The notes beneath the pieces were generated by a model that was given only the letters and a program-made list of their open reading frames with translations, had not been told where the DNA came from and did not search any database. From assembly GCF_015865035.1 (NCBI RefSeq), contig NZ_JADZGI010000001.1, positions 682,001 through 746,000 on the forward strand: a stretch of DNA of 64,000 bases, given 5' to 3'. The position numbers and the translations under genes are program-made. Below are positions 41,775 to 51,974 of the stretch, one piece after another (position 1 is the stretch's first letter; each line of letters begins with the position of its first letter). This DNA is from Novosphingobium aureum (GTDB taxonomy: Bacteria; Pseudomonadota; Alphaproteobacteria; Sphingomonadales; Sphingomonadaceae).

Positions 41775-42785
41775 TCACACAGGATCGCGGGCCGTGTCGG
41801 AGCGACCATCGAGAAAGCTGCAGATCTCGGTGACGGTGCGCGCGGTCGGCATCGGTAGCTCGTGCGTTTCGGCCAGCTCGAGCACCGAGCGCGCGATCGC
41901 GTCGAGTTCGAGCGGGGCCCCGCGGGCATGGTCCTGCGCCATCGAGGTGCGAAACGGACCGGCCGCGCGGCCGATGGCCAGCATCTCGTCTAGGTCGTAG
42001 CGAGGCTCGACCCCGAGCCTGCGCGCAAGTGCGATGGTTTCGCGCAGCACCGCGGTTACGGTCGGGACGAGCGCGGGGTCGTTGAACTGCTCGGCCAGTG
42101 TCGCCTGCGCCACCACCGAGAGCGGGTTCGTGGCAAGGTTGAGGGCGATTTTGCTCCACAAGTCGCGCCGGACCTCGTCGACGAAGCGCACCGCGAGGCT
42201 CGTTGCGCCGAGAGCGCTGCGCAGCGGGGCGAGGGTCGCTGACGGGTCGGTATCGGTCGCAGTGCTCACGGTCCCCATGACAATGCGTTCCGGCCCGCTG
42301 GCGAGGACCGCTCCATCATCATCGAGCGAGGCGGTGAGAAACAGTACGGCGCCGACCAGCCGGCTCGGGGCAAAGAAGCGTGCGAGGGCGCCGTGGGGAT
42401 CGACTGCCCTGACCGTGCGGGCACCATCGCCTTGAAAGTACCACCATGGCACGCCGTTTATCAGCGGCACGACGAAGGTCGTGGGCGTGACGAGCCGGGC
42501 AATGTCGGGCAGGGCCGGCTCGATGGCGTGGGCCTTGAGGGCCAGAAAGACGATGTCCTGAGCGCCAGCTTCGCTCGCGCTGGCGGCGCGCACGGGCAGG
42601 TGTATCGGTTCCGCGCCGTTCTCGCGCAGCCACAGCCCTTTCGCGCGCAGCTGTTCCAGACGGGCCCCGCGCGCAACCAGGCTTGGTGCGAGGCCGGACT
42701 GCACGAGGCGGGCGGCAACCAGCGAGCCAACCGCCCCCGCGCCGAGGATGGCGATACGCGGTGTCGTCTCGTCGGGAAGGGTCAT
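41775..42785 (-). CDS. 2-dehydropantoate 2-reductase family protein
   Basis: A 336-residue NADPH-dependent ketoacid reductase of the ApbA/PanE family: IAILGAGAVGSLVAARLVQSG (Rossmann), QDIVFLALKAHAIEPAL, the catalytic Lys region DLWSKIALNLATNPLSVVAQ, and SMAQDHARGAPLELDAIARS with the conserved Glu. In the true pantothenate pathway it makes pantoate. Here its ATG overlaps the aminotransferase stop (ATGA), so a role reducing a 2-keto acid from transamination is plausible, and I leave the symbol blank. Confidence 0.88.
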   Translation of the reverse strand: MTLPDETTPRIAILGAGAVGSLVAARLVQSGLAPSLVARGARLEQLRAKGLWLRENGAEPIHLPVRAASASEAGAQDIVFLALKAHAIEPALPDIARLVTPTTFVVPLINGVPWWYFQGDGARTVRAVDPHGALARFFAPSRLVGAVLFLTASLDDDGAVLASGPERIVMGTVSTATDTDPSATLAPLRSALGATSLAVRFVDEVRRDLWSKIALNLATNPLSVVAQATLAEQFNDPALVPTVTAVLRETIALARRLGVEPRYDLDEMLAIGRAAGPFRTSMAQDHARGAPLELDAIARSVLELAETHELPMPTARTVTEICSFLDGRSDTARDPV

Positions 42786-44011
42786 GGTGCGGGCGCGTGG
42801 GCGGTGCGGGCGAAGCTGCGTGCGAGCGCACTGGCAAAGCGTTCGACATCGCTCATCGCAAGCCCGGCAAGATTGATGCGGCCATCGGGCGCCATGTAGA
42901 TTGCATGGTTCTCGCGCAGGTCGGCGATGGCTTCGGGAGGCAGGGCGAGCTGCGCGAACATGCCTTGCTGGTGCGCAATGGAGTCGAGCGCGAGGCCTTG
43001 AGCGCAGGCCGCATCGGCCAGTGCCCGGCGGGTCGCGACCAGCCGCGTGCGCATCGCTTCGAGTTCGTCGTACCACGCGCTTGCAAGCGCCGCGTCGCCA
43101 AGGATCGTGGCAACGACGGCGGCGCCGTGGTCGGGCGGCATCGAGTAGTTGGCTCGTACCAGATCGGCCGCGTTGCTGCTCGCTGCAACGCGCGCGGCCT
43201 CGTCGCCTGCCTGTATGAACAAAGCTCCGACACGCTCGCGGTAGAGGCCGAAGTTCTTGTTGCACGAATAGGCGATGAGGGCATCGGGCACGGTGTCGAG
43301 CAGCAGGCAGGCCGCAAGCGCATCTTCCTCGATACCGCGGCCAAGGCCCTGGTAGGCGAGGTCGATCAGCGGCACGAGATCCTTGTCGCGCAGCAGCTCT
43401 GCAATCCGGGCCCATTGGCCATCGTCGGGATCGATGCCGGTGGGATTGTGGCAGCAGCCCTGTAGGAGCACGGCATCGCCGGGGTCCGCCTGCTCCATTG
43501 CCGCGCCGAAGGCATCGAGATCGAAGCGCTGCGTTTCGGTGTCGATGGCGCGGTAACTGCGGATCTCGAGGCCCGCTGCCGCAAAGACCGGGACATGGTT
43601 CGACCACGTGGGCAGGCCTACCCAGATCCTGCCGTGTCGCTCGCTTCCCGTCCTGGCCCGCGAGGCAGCATTGCGTACGAGCAGGTCGGCGGCGACACGC
43701 AGGGCGCCGGTACCGCCCGGGGTCTGCAGCGCGGCCAGCCGACGCGCGCGTGCAGAGCCAAAGGCCATGCCTGCCACGCCTTGCGTGAATTCGACATTGC
43801 CCAGCGGGCCAAGGTAGGTTTTCGTCGGCTGCTGCGCGACCAGCCGGGCCTCGGCCTGCTTGACGGCATGCATGACCGGGGTCTGGCCGTTCTCGTCGCG
43901 AAACACGCCGACCGAGAGGTCGATCTTGCCGGGCCTTGCATCCTCGCGGAAAGCGCCGATCAACGAGAGCAGCGGATCGGCGGGGCAGGCCGGGAGACTA
44001 AAGTTCGACAT
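42782..44011 (-). CDS. aspartate/aromatic amino acid aminotransferase (class I PLP)
   Basis: PLP-dependent aminotransferase (409 aa) of the AspC/TyrB subgroup. Signatures: IDLSVGVFRDENGQTPVM, YLGPLGN, LQTPGGTGALR, PTWSNHV, LLQGCCHNPTGIDP, and the PLP lysine Lys252 in YSCNKNFGLYRERVGAL with Arg260. In AspC the motif is S-SKNFGLY; here it is S-CNKNFGLY. It transfers amino groups between amino and 2-keto acids. Divergent from an Lrp regulator with a 172-base intergenic region, which suggests control by that regulator. Confidence 0.93.
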   Translation of the reverse strand: MSNFSLPACPADPLLSLIGAFREDARPGKIDLSVGVFRDENGQTPVMHAVKQAEARLVAQQPTKTYLGPLGNVEFTQGVAGMAFGSARARRLAALQTPGGTGALRVAADLLVRNAASRARTGSERHGRIWVGLPTWSNHVPVFAAAGLEIRSYRAIDTETQRFDLDAFGAAMEQADPGDAVLLQGCCHNPTGIDPDDGQWARIAELLRDKDLVPLIDLAYQGLGRGIEEDALAACLLLDTVPDALIAYSCNKNFGLYRERVGALFIQAGDEAARVAASSNAADLVRANYSMPPDHGAAVVATILGDAALASAWYDELEAMRTRLVATRRALADAACAQGLALDSIAHQQGMFAQLALPPEAIADLRENHAIYMAPDGRINLAGLAMSDVERFASALARSFARTAHAPAP

Positions 44012-44183
44012 TGACGCGATCCCTTATGGTGTTCGCGCGTAGGCTAGGCGAAAATCCGGCGAAATGGCGTGCATTGTCATGGCATTTTTCCTCAATCGCG
44101 CACACCTGTTGCACATATTGATTATTCCATGCATGCATCCTGCATCGACGATTGCAGCGTGGTAACGTGCAAGGGAGGATGAC

Positions 44184-44657
44184 ATGGCCGGCTCACTCGA
44201 CAGGTACGATCGCACCATCCTGGCCGCGCTACAGGAGGACGGCAGCCTTGGGCCCGCAGAACTCAGCCACCGGGTGAACCTCTCGGCATCGCAGTGTTCG
44301 CGCCGCCTCGCCCGGCTGCGCGAGGAAGGCTACATCAGCCACACGGTCGCGATCCTCGACCCCGAGAAACTCAACCTTGGCATCTCGGCTTTTGTCACGG
44401 TGCGGCTGCGTGCCCAGAGCCGCGAGGCCGACGCGGCCTTTCGCGAAAGGATCATGGCGCTGCCCGAAGTGGTCTCGTGCGACTACACCACCGGGGACAT
44501 GGATTTCATCCTGCGCATCTGGACCCGCGACCTCGAGCGCTATGCCGCGTTCATTTCCGACAAGCTGATGCTCGACGATCTCACCCAGAGCGTGACGACC
44601 TACATCGTCATGAAGAAGATGAAGAACACGACCCAGCTGCCGCTCGATTACCTCTAG
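44184..44657 (+). CDS. Lrp/AsnC family transcriptional regulator
   Basis: A 157-residue Lrp/AsnC regulator. N-terminal HTH: LDRYDRTILAALQEDGSLGP and ELSHRVNLSASQCSRRLARL (winged helix, residues about 5-60). C-terminal RAM domain: LGISAFVTVRL, LPEVVSCDYTTGDMDFILRI and YIVMKKMKNTTQLPL. GGGAGG lies just before the ATG. Lrp members of this type sense amino acids; the divergent aminotransferase is the probable target. Convergent with the P1 peptidase gene, 7 bases apart. Confidence 0.94.
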   Translation: MAGSLDRYDRTILAALQEDGSLGPAELSHRVNLSASQCSRRLARLREEGYISHTVAILDPEKLNLGISAFVTVRLRAQSREADAAFRERIMALPEVVSCDYTTGDMDFILRIWTRDLERYAAFISDKLMLDDLTQSVTTYIVMKKMKNTTQLPLDYL

Positions 44658-44664
44658 GCCGACC

Positions 44665-45840
<1,176 letters not shown>

Positions 45841-45848
45841 GATGCGCG

Positions 45849-46931
45849 CTACGGCCTTGTTCGGGTCTGCGCAAAATCCGCGCGGTCGTAGGCGGGGTGG
45901 TTGTCGAGGATCGTGTGCCATTCGTCCGCACTCAATGGCAGGCGCGGATAGACCTTGCCATAGTAGTCCACGAGATCGCCGCTGAACGGAAAATCCGAAG
46001 CGGGCACGAAGTGCTCGGGGCCGATCCGACGGATGAGGCTGGCCAGTGCAGCGAGATCCTGCTCGGAGGTGTCGGCCTTCCAGACCATCGCGAGGTCGAA
46101 GGTGAGGTGGCGCGCGATGGCGGGATCGGCCTCGATGGCATCGGCGAAGGCGCGCAGTGCGGACAGCGTCTGCGCATCGATACCGCCCCAGCCTGCGGCA
46201 TGGGCGATCTGCACTGGCGTGTCGCCAGCTGCGGGGAGCACCTCGCGCACGAAGGTCGCGACGTCGCGTGCGCCATAGTCGGTCTCGCGCGTGCGCATGT
46301 GGATCATGATCGCGAGGCGCGTGCGACGTGCCATGTCGAAGACCTGCGCGAGCCTTGCGACATCGCCGGGCTTGCGCAATGAAGCGCTCGAATTGGTGAG
46401 GTGCAGCTTGATCCCGGTGACGTCCCGGTTCGCGCCCCAGTGCGCGATCTCGGGCAGGGCTGTCGCGGTTACCGGATTGACGCCGACGTAAATGCCAAAC
46501 CGTCCCGGAAAGCGCCGTGCGAGACCGACCGTCCAGGCATTGGCCTCGCGCAGGATGCGCGGTGCGTCGGGGCGCGGCGGCTGCATCATCGGGCTCTCGG
46601 CGAGATAGGCCGTCGACATGACGAGGCCGCGCGCGATACCCGCCGCGTCCATCTGCGCGACAAGGTCTTCGGGCGAATAAGCCTTGGTGAATTCGACCGG
46701 GCAGGGGCCGATGCGCCCCTCGCTCGAACAATAGTGCGGAAGGAAGTCGAGGATCGCGGGCGAATGGACGTGCATGTGGTGGTCCACTTCGCCCGCAACC
46801 GCCGGCCCGCGGGCCGGGGCTGCGGACGAAGCCTCGGGGCCTGCCTGTGCCGGGGACGCAGCGCAGGCGAGCACGGCGCCTGCCAGCAGGCCGGCGGCAA
46901 GGCGCGCGATGCGGCTGCGTCCCGGGCGCAT
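45849..46931 (-). CDS. exported amidohydrolase family protein
   Basis: Amidohydrolase 2-type protein (360 aa). Signal peptide: RSRIARLAAGLLAGAVLACA up to AQA. Metal site: VDHHMHVHSP (HxH) near residue 48. Later KLHLTNSSASLRKPGD, IMIHMRTRE, QIAHAAGWGG and the Asp in FVPASDFPF complete the usual ligand set. Substrate unknown; by context an N-acyl or cyclic peptide derivative is possible. Start ATG 46931 lies one base after the S9 peptidase stop; stop 8 bases before the P1 peptidase. Confidence 0.85.
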   Translation of the reverse strand: MRPGRSRIARLAAGLLAGAVLACAASPAQAGPEASSAAPARGPAVAGEVDHHMHVHSPAILDFLPHYCSSEGRIGPCPVEFTKAYSPEDLVAQMDAAGIARGLVMSTAYLAESPMMQPPRPDAPRILREANAWTVGLARRFPGRFGIYVGVNPVTATALPEIAHWGANRDVTGIKLHLTNSSASLRKPGDVARLAQVFDMARRTRLAIMIHMRTRETDYGARDVATFVREVLPAAGDTPVQIAHAAGWGGIDAQTLSALRAFADAIEADPAIARHLTFDLAMVWKADTSEQDLAALASLIRRIGPEHFVPASDFPFSGDLVDYYGKVYPRLPLSADEWHTILDNHPAYDRADFAQTRTRP

Positions 46932-46932
46932 C

Positions 46933-48900
46933 TTACTTGTCCTCGCCCAGCAGGGTCTGCTTCCAGAACTCGACGCTGGTCTGGAAGTAGTATTCCTCGT
47001 TTTCCTTCTTGTGGAAGCCGTGGCCCTCGTTGGTGGCGTTGAGGAACCAGGCCGGCTGACCGTTGGCATGAAGGGCCTTCACGATCTGCTCCCCTTCGGA
47101 AGCTGGCACGCGCGGGTCGTTGCCGCCTACCGCCACGAAGAGGGGGATCGCGATCTTCTCGAGGTGGTTGAGCGGGGAGATCTCCTCGAGCTTCTGGCGC
47201 TGCTTCGGGATCGACTCGTTGCCGTATTCGGGACGGCGCAGGTCGCGGCGATAGTCCTGCGTGTTCTCGAGGAAGGTCACGAAATTCGTGATGCCCACGT
47301 AGCAGTTGGCGCTCTTGAGCTTGTCCGAATAGTGCACCGCGGCCGCGTAGCACATGTAGCCGCCGTAGCTCATGCCGTAGAGCGAGAACTTGTCCGCATC
47401 GAGGGCCGGGTCCTTGGCGAAGTGGTCGAGGAAGGCACCCAGGTCCTTGACCGAATCCTCACGCTTCCACGGACCGTTGTCGAGGTTGACGAAGCGCTTG
47501 CCGAAGCCGTCCGAGCCGCGCACGTTGGGGAAGAACAGCGCCATGCCGAGTTCGTTGACGTAGTAGTTCTCCGAGCCGAGGAAGTCCGGGCGCGACTGGC
47601 CTTCGGGACCGCCGTGGACGTCGAACAGCAGCGGGCGCTTGCCGGGGAACTTGGCCGGATCGGGACGGTAGAGGAAGCCGGTGACCTTCTCGCCGTCGAA
47701 GCTCTCGATGGTGACCAGTTCCGCTTCGGCATTGATCGAGGCATCGAGACCGCCGGTCTCGCTCATCGTCCAGCGCGTGACTTCAAGCGACTTGGGGTCG
47801 ATCGAGAAGGCATCGCCCGCGACCTTGGCCGAGGACATCGAGAAGCCGATCTCGCCCCAGGGCGCGATCTGGATGGCCTGGCCGATCGCCCAGGGGATCA
47901 CGCCCTTGGGCAGCGCGGTGACCTTGCGCACGGTGCCCGAGGGCAGTTCCATGACGTGCATGACGCTGACGCCGGCTTCGTTGGTGGCATAGGCGATGAA
48001 GCTGCCATCGGGCGCGATGGCGTAATCGCTCACGCTCCACGCTTCGCTGGTCCGGGGCGTGAACTTGCCGGTCTTCGTGTCGAGCGTGCCGAGCTGCATG
48101 AAGTCGCTGCCGCCTGCATCGCTGAGCACCCACATCGTGCCGTCCGCGGTGACCTGCGGGTCGACCCACGAGGCGCTGCCCTTGGCGTCGGTGAGCGCGG
48201 TCATCTTGCCGCTGGCGAGGTCGACCGAGTAGACGATGGCGGAGTTGATCGAGAGGCGATTGACCGCGATCATGCTGCGCTTGTCGGCGCTGAAGCCGGC
48301 GACGGTCCAGCCACCGCCCTTGACCTGCGCGACGAGGCGGTCGCTCGAGGGATCGCGCGGATCGATCGCGTAGAGGTCCATGTCCGCACCGTTGCGGCGC
48401 GAGGAGGTATAGCCGAGCAGCGCGCCGTCGGCGCTGAAGGCGCCGATCCAGTTGCGGCTCTTGCCATCGGTGATGAGCTCGAGCTTGCCGTCCTCGAGAC
48501 GGTAAAGCTGGTAGAATTCGTCCCCGCCGTTATCGCGCATGACCACCGTCAGGCCGTCGTCCGAGGGTGCCTGGAAGCCGGTCAGGACCGGTTCCGCGCC
48601 GAAGCTGACCTGCGTGCGGGTCGCGCCCGGAGCGCGGACTTCGTGCAGCTGGTTGGTGGCGCCGAAGCGGGTCTTGATCAGCATCGAGCGGTCTGCGCGG
48701 TTCCAGCCGAGGAAGTCGGCCCGGCGCGCCTCGAGATAGGGCTGCGTCGCCTTGACCACCGCATCGGGAACCTCGGGCACGTCCTGGGTGATGATCGCGG
48801 CAGGCTTGTCGGCCTCGGCGAAGGCCGGGGTGGCGCTGGCCGCGAGCGCGAGCAGCGAGCAGGCGGACAGGATGGAACGGAACGAAGACCGGGATGTCAT
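46933..48900 (-). CDS. exported S9 family (prolyl oligopeptidase) peptidase
   Basis: Serine peptidase (655 aa) with signal peptide (SILSACSLLALAASATPAFA), an N-terminal beta-propeller (about 40-390) and a C-terminal alpha/beta hydrolase. Catalytic triad: Ser511 in GMSYGGYM, Asp595 in GGNDPRV, His627 in NEGHGF. Members include acylaminoacyl and dipeptidyl peptidases that act on oligopeptides, here probably in the periplasm. ATG 48900 has GAGG upstream. A GC-rich hairpin lies between it and the TonB receptor gene upstream. Confidence 0.93.
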   Translation of the reverse strand: MTSRSSFRSILSACSLLALAASATPAFAEADKPAAIITQDVPEVPDAVVKATQPYLEARRADFLGWNRADRSMLIKTRFGATNQLHEVRAPGATRTQVSFGAEPVLTGFQAPSDDGLTVVMRDNGGDEFYQLYRLEDGKLELITDGKSRNWIGAFSADGALLGYTSSRRNGADMDLYAIDPRDPSSDRLVAQVKGGGWTVAGFSADKRSMIAVNRLSINSAIVYSVDLASGKMTALTDAKGSASWVDPQVTADGTMWVLSDAGGSDFMQLGTLDTKTGKFTPRTSEAWSVSDYAIAPDGSFIAYATNEAGVSVMHVMELPSGTVRKVTALPKGVIPWAIGQAIQIAPWGEIGFSMSSAKVAGDAFSIDPKSLEVTRWTMSETGGLDASINAEAELVTIESFDGEKVTGFLYRPDPAKFPGKRPLLFDVHGGPEGQSRPDFLGSENYYVNELGMALFFPNVRGSDGFGKRFVNLDNGPWKREDSVKDLGAFLDHFAKDPALDADKFSLYGMSYGGYMCYAAAVHYSDKLKSANCYVGITNFVTFLENTQDYRRDLRRPEYGNESIPKQRQKLEEISPLNHLEKIAIPLFVAVGGNDPRVPASEGEQIVKALHANGQPAWFLNATNEGHGFHKKENEEYYFQTSVEFWKQTLLGEDK

Positions 48901-48968
48901 AGGGGGATTCCTCGGATCAGGGGCAGGGGAAAAAGGGGGGGCGCTTGAAAAGGGATGGGCGCGGCCAC

Positions 48969-49008
48969 CCGGCGCGGCACCTGCACAAGGGAGCAGGAAC
49001 CGCGCCGG
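48969..49008 (-). promoter_or_regulatory. intercistronic hairpin between TonB receptor and S9 peptidase genes
   Basis: CCGGCGCGG (48969-48977) pairs with CCGCGCCGG (49000-49008), and inside it CCTGC (48980-48984) pairs with GCAGG (48993-48997), separated by a symmetric 2x2 internal loop. No long T-run follows on the minus strand, so partial termination or 3'-end protection of the receptor mRNA is more likely than full termination. Confidence 0.5.
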
Positions 49009-49035
49009 ACGACCGCGCCGCATGTTCGATCAGGA

Positions 49036-51747
49036 TCAGAACTTGACGCGAACGCCAGCCGTCACGAAGCGGCCGATCACGTCATAGTACGGAGAGTAAA
49101 GCGACCCGTAGGGGGGCTTCTTGTCGAACAGGTTGGATGCGTCGAGCGTGAACTCCATGCTCGGACCACTTTCCGTCGGAATTGCGAAGCGCAGCTGCGC
49201 GTCGAAATAGGTGTATGCCGGAATGTGGTTGTTCGAGATCGAGAGCGTCGAGTTGTACTCGCCGGGCGAGATGTAACGCGCGCGGACCAGGCCCGAAACG
49301 CTCTCGCTTTCGTAGCCGACCGTGGCGTTGACGCGCCACTTGGGCACGCCCAGACCGAACGAGTAGCCCTGCGAGCGGACGTATTCGATCTCGCTCTCGC
49401 CATCGTTAGTGGTCAGGCTGTTGACCCAGGTGCCCTTGACGTTGAAGTGCAGTCGGCCATCGCTGTCTGCGCCCAGGTCATAGAGCGGCAGCACGTAGTC
49501 GATCGCGCCGTCGATGCCGTCGGTCTTGTAATTGGCAAGGTTCACGTAGCCCGACACGGTACGGGTGATCGAGTTGCCCGAGAACGTGATGTTCCCGCAC
49601 AGCGCCGTGTTGCCGTTGTAGCAGCGGGTGATCAGGTCCTGCGCCGCGATCGAGGTGATCACGTCGTCGATGTTGATGTTGTAGTAGTCGAGCGAGACAT
49701 TGAGGCGCGAGATCGCCGGCGGGTTGTAGGTCGCGCCGAAGGTCCAGGTGTCCGCGGTCTCGGGGTTGAGGTCCGGGTTGCCGCCGCCGTTCGAGAGGAT
49801 GTACTCGCTCGTCGGGTTGCCGTCCGCATCAAGCAGGAACGGGTTCTGGATCGTGTTGTAGCCGGTGGTCTGCTGGGTGTAGAGTTCCGAAAGCCCAGCC
49901 GAGCGGATGTCGCGCGAACGCGTCACGCGGCCCACGAAGCCGGGGAAGAACTCGTTGGTGGCGCCCAGCTTCCACGACCAGATCGAACCGGTGGTCGAGT
50001 AGTGCGAGATACGTGCCGCCGCATTGATGTCCAGCTTCTGGAGCAGCGGGGTGTTGTAGATCACCGGGATCGCGACTTCGGCGAAGCCTTCCGAAACCGT
50101 GAAGCCGCCTTCCATCGCGGACAGGTTGAAGGTGCGGAAGGCACGGGCGGCATCGAGCGCACCGTTGCGCTGGTCGATCGATTCGTGGCGGATCTCGCCA
50201 CCGATCGCGATCGAGACGTCGCCCGCAGGCAGCGAGACGGGCTCACCGCGAAGGCTGATGCCGCCGACGTCGAGCTTGGTCTTGGCGCGCTGCATCGGCG
50301 TGCCGGTCACGTAGTCGATGGCCTCGTCCGAGGGAGCCCCGAAGCCGAACAGGTTGACCGGAACGCAGCCCGGGTTCGCACCGCCGAGGTTCGAGCGGCA
50401 CACGATGTTGCCCGCACCGTCGAACACCGCGTCGACCGCATTCGCGAAGTTCTCGCTGAGCAGGAAGCCGGGGGTGTCGATGTTGTTGTGGAACTCGCCG
50501 TGGCTGTAGTACGCGCTCCAGCGCAGGGCGCCGTTGGCGAACTCACCGTCGAGGGCCAGCGTGCCCTGGAAGGTCTCGCGCTCGAAGTCGATCGAGGGGT
50601 AGGAAAGGTCGCGGTTGGCGCGGCCCATGTAGAAGCCGGTTTCGCCCGCAGCGGCAAGCTGGTCGCGGATGTCCTGCGAGAGGAAGGCGTTGTCGGCCGA
50701 GATGTACTGACCGCCGGTCTGCGAACCCTGGATGTTGTCGCCGAACCAGATGTAGTCGTTGAACATGCGCGAGTAGCGCGCCTGCGCGGTCAGCTTGATC
50801 GACGAGGTCAGGTCGTAGGTCAGCGTCGCCATCGCGGTATAGCGCTTCTGCGGCGTGACCAGCGGGCTCCAGTCGTCGTTCGAGGGGCCTTCGCCGCCAG
50901 CCTGGAAGTTACCCGACTGGGCGTAGCCCTGGTCGAAGGTGCGCAGCGAGCCGTCGGCGTTGAACGCCTGACCGGCGAGCACGCCCGAGGTGATGAGGCC
51001 GCCGTAGGCCATGTTGTTGTAGCCAACGTCCGAGGTGATCGCACCGTTGAACGTGGTCGTACGGCCAATGCGCGAACGGCTCACCTTCGGGATCACGCCT
51101 TCGCTGTCGAGGTATTCGCCGCCGATCACGAAGTGACCGCGACCACCGTCGAACGAGGTACCGAACTTGGCATCGAAACGGCGGGTGAAGTTGTCACCGT
51201 AGCTGGAGATGCCGGCCGAACCGCCCAGCTCGAGGCCTTCGTAGTCGGTGTCGACGATCAGATTGACGACGCCCGCAACCGCGCCCGAACCCCAAGCCGC
51301 CGAAGCACCGCCGGTCACCACGTCGACGCCCTTGAGCATGTTCGAGGGGATCGCATTGAGGTCGTTGTCGCTCGAGAAGCGGCGGCCGTCCATCAGGACG
51401 AGCGTGCGGTTGTTGCCGAGGCCGCGCAGGTCGACCGGAGCCTGGCCGGCGCTGGTGTTGGTGCCGGTGGTCTGCGGCGAGGTGGTCGCGCGGAACTGCG
51501 GCATGTCGTTGAGCGCGGCGGCGACGTTGGTGCGCACGCCGATGCTCAGGTCCTCGGCGCCGAGGTGCATGGTCGGGGTCGGGGCGTCGAAGCCTGCCGC
51601 GTCGATGCGCGAGCTCGAGACGATGATGACGTCACCGGCATCGGCGGCGTCTGCCGAGGCGTCCTGTGCCTGGGCGACGGTCGAAAGCGAGATGGCGGCT
51701 GCGAGGAAACTGGCACCGCCGGCGAGGCGGTTACGGGTAGAAAACAT
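49036..51747 (-). CDS. TonB-dependent receptor of the peptide locus
   Basis: Outer-membrane receptor (903 aa). Signal peptide 1-27 (ending QAQD), TonB box DVIIVSSSRID near 40, plug with LNDMPQFRATTSPQTTGTNT, VDLRGLGNNRTLVLMDGRR and DVVTGGASAAWGSGAVAGVV, the barrel end FVTAGVRVKF. The RGLGNNRTLVLMDGRR and GGASAAWGSGAVAG pair is typical of a sphingomonad/xanthomonad class often found next to peptidase genes. It heads the series receptor-S9-amidohydrolase-P1; peptides are the inferred cargo. Confidence 0.94.
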   Translation of the reverse strand: MFSTRNRLAGGASFLAAAISLSTVAQAQDASADAADAGDVIIVSSSRIDAAGFDAPTPTMHLGAEDLSIGVRTNVAAALNDMPQFRATTSPQTTGTNTSAGQAPVDLRGLGNNRTLVLMDGRRFSSDNDLNAIPSNMLKGVDVVTGGASAAWGSGAVAGVVNLIVDTDYEGLELGGSAGISSYGDNFTRRFDAKFGTSFDGGRGHFVIGGEYLDSEGVIPKVSRSRIGRTTTFNGAITSDVGYNNMAYGGLITSGVLAGQAFNADGSLRTFDQGYAQSGNFQAGGEGPSNDDWSPLVTPQKRYTAMATLTYDLTSSIKLTAQARYSRMFNDYIWFGDNIQGSQTGGQYISADNAFLSQDIRDQLAAAGETGFYMGRANRDLSYPSIDFERETFQGTLALDGEFANGALRWSAYYSHGEFHNNIDTPGFLLSENFANAVDAVFDGAGNIVCRSNLGGANPGCVPVNLFGFGAPSDEAIDYVTGTPMQRAKTKLDVGGISLRGEPVSLPAGDVSIAIGGEIRHESIDQRNGALDAARAFRTFNLSAMEGGFTVSEGFAEVAIPVIYNTPLLQKLDINAAARISHYSTTGSIWSWKLGATNEFFPGFVGRVTRSRDIRSAGLSELYTQQTTGYNTIQNPFLLDADGNPTSEYILSNGGGNPDLNPETADTWTFGATYNPPAISRLNVSLDYYNINIDDVITSIAAQDLITRCYNGNTALCGNITFSGNSITRTVSGYVNLANYKTDGIDGAIDYVLPLYDLGADSDGRLHFNVKGTWVNSLTTNDGESEIEYVRSQGYSFGLGVPKWRVNATVGYESESVSGLVRARYISPGEYNSTLSISNNHIPAYTYFDAQLRFAIPTESGPSMEFTLDASNLFDKKPPYGSLYSPYYDVIGRFVTAGVRVKF

Positions 51748-51974
51748 GTAGAGATCCTATTTTGACCCGCGTGAGACACGCGTGGCAATGGGAACCCCTC
51801 CCGAGATTTTCGCACGCAGGCACGCCCGCCACGCGGCCGGAAACGACCGTGCGGCACGCCAATGTTCCAATGAGAAAGCGAACCCTGAAATGATGCTTAT
51901 TATTTGTTGCGAGCCCTGTAACAAGATTGCAGCATCTCGCTAATCAGTTTGCTTCGCCACTCCATAACGCGGGC

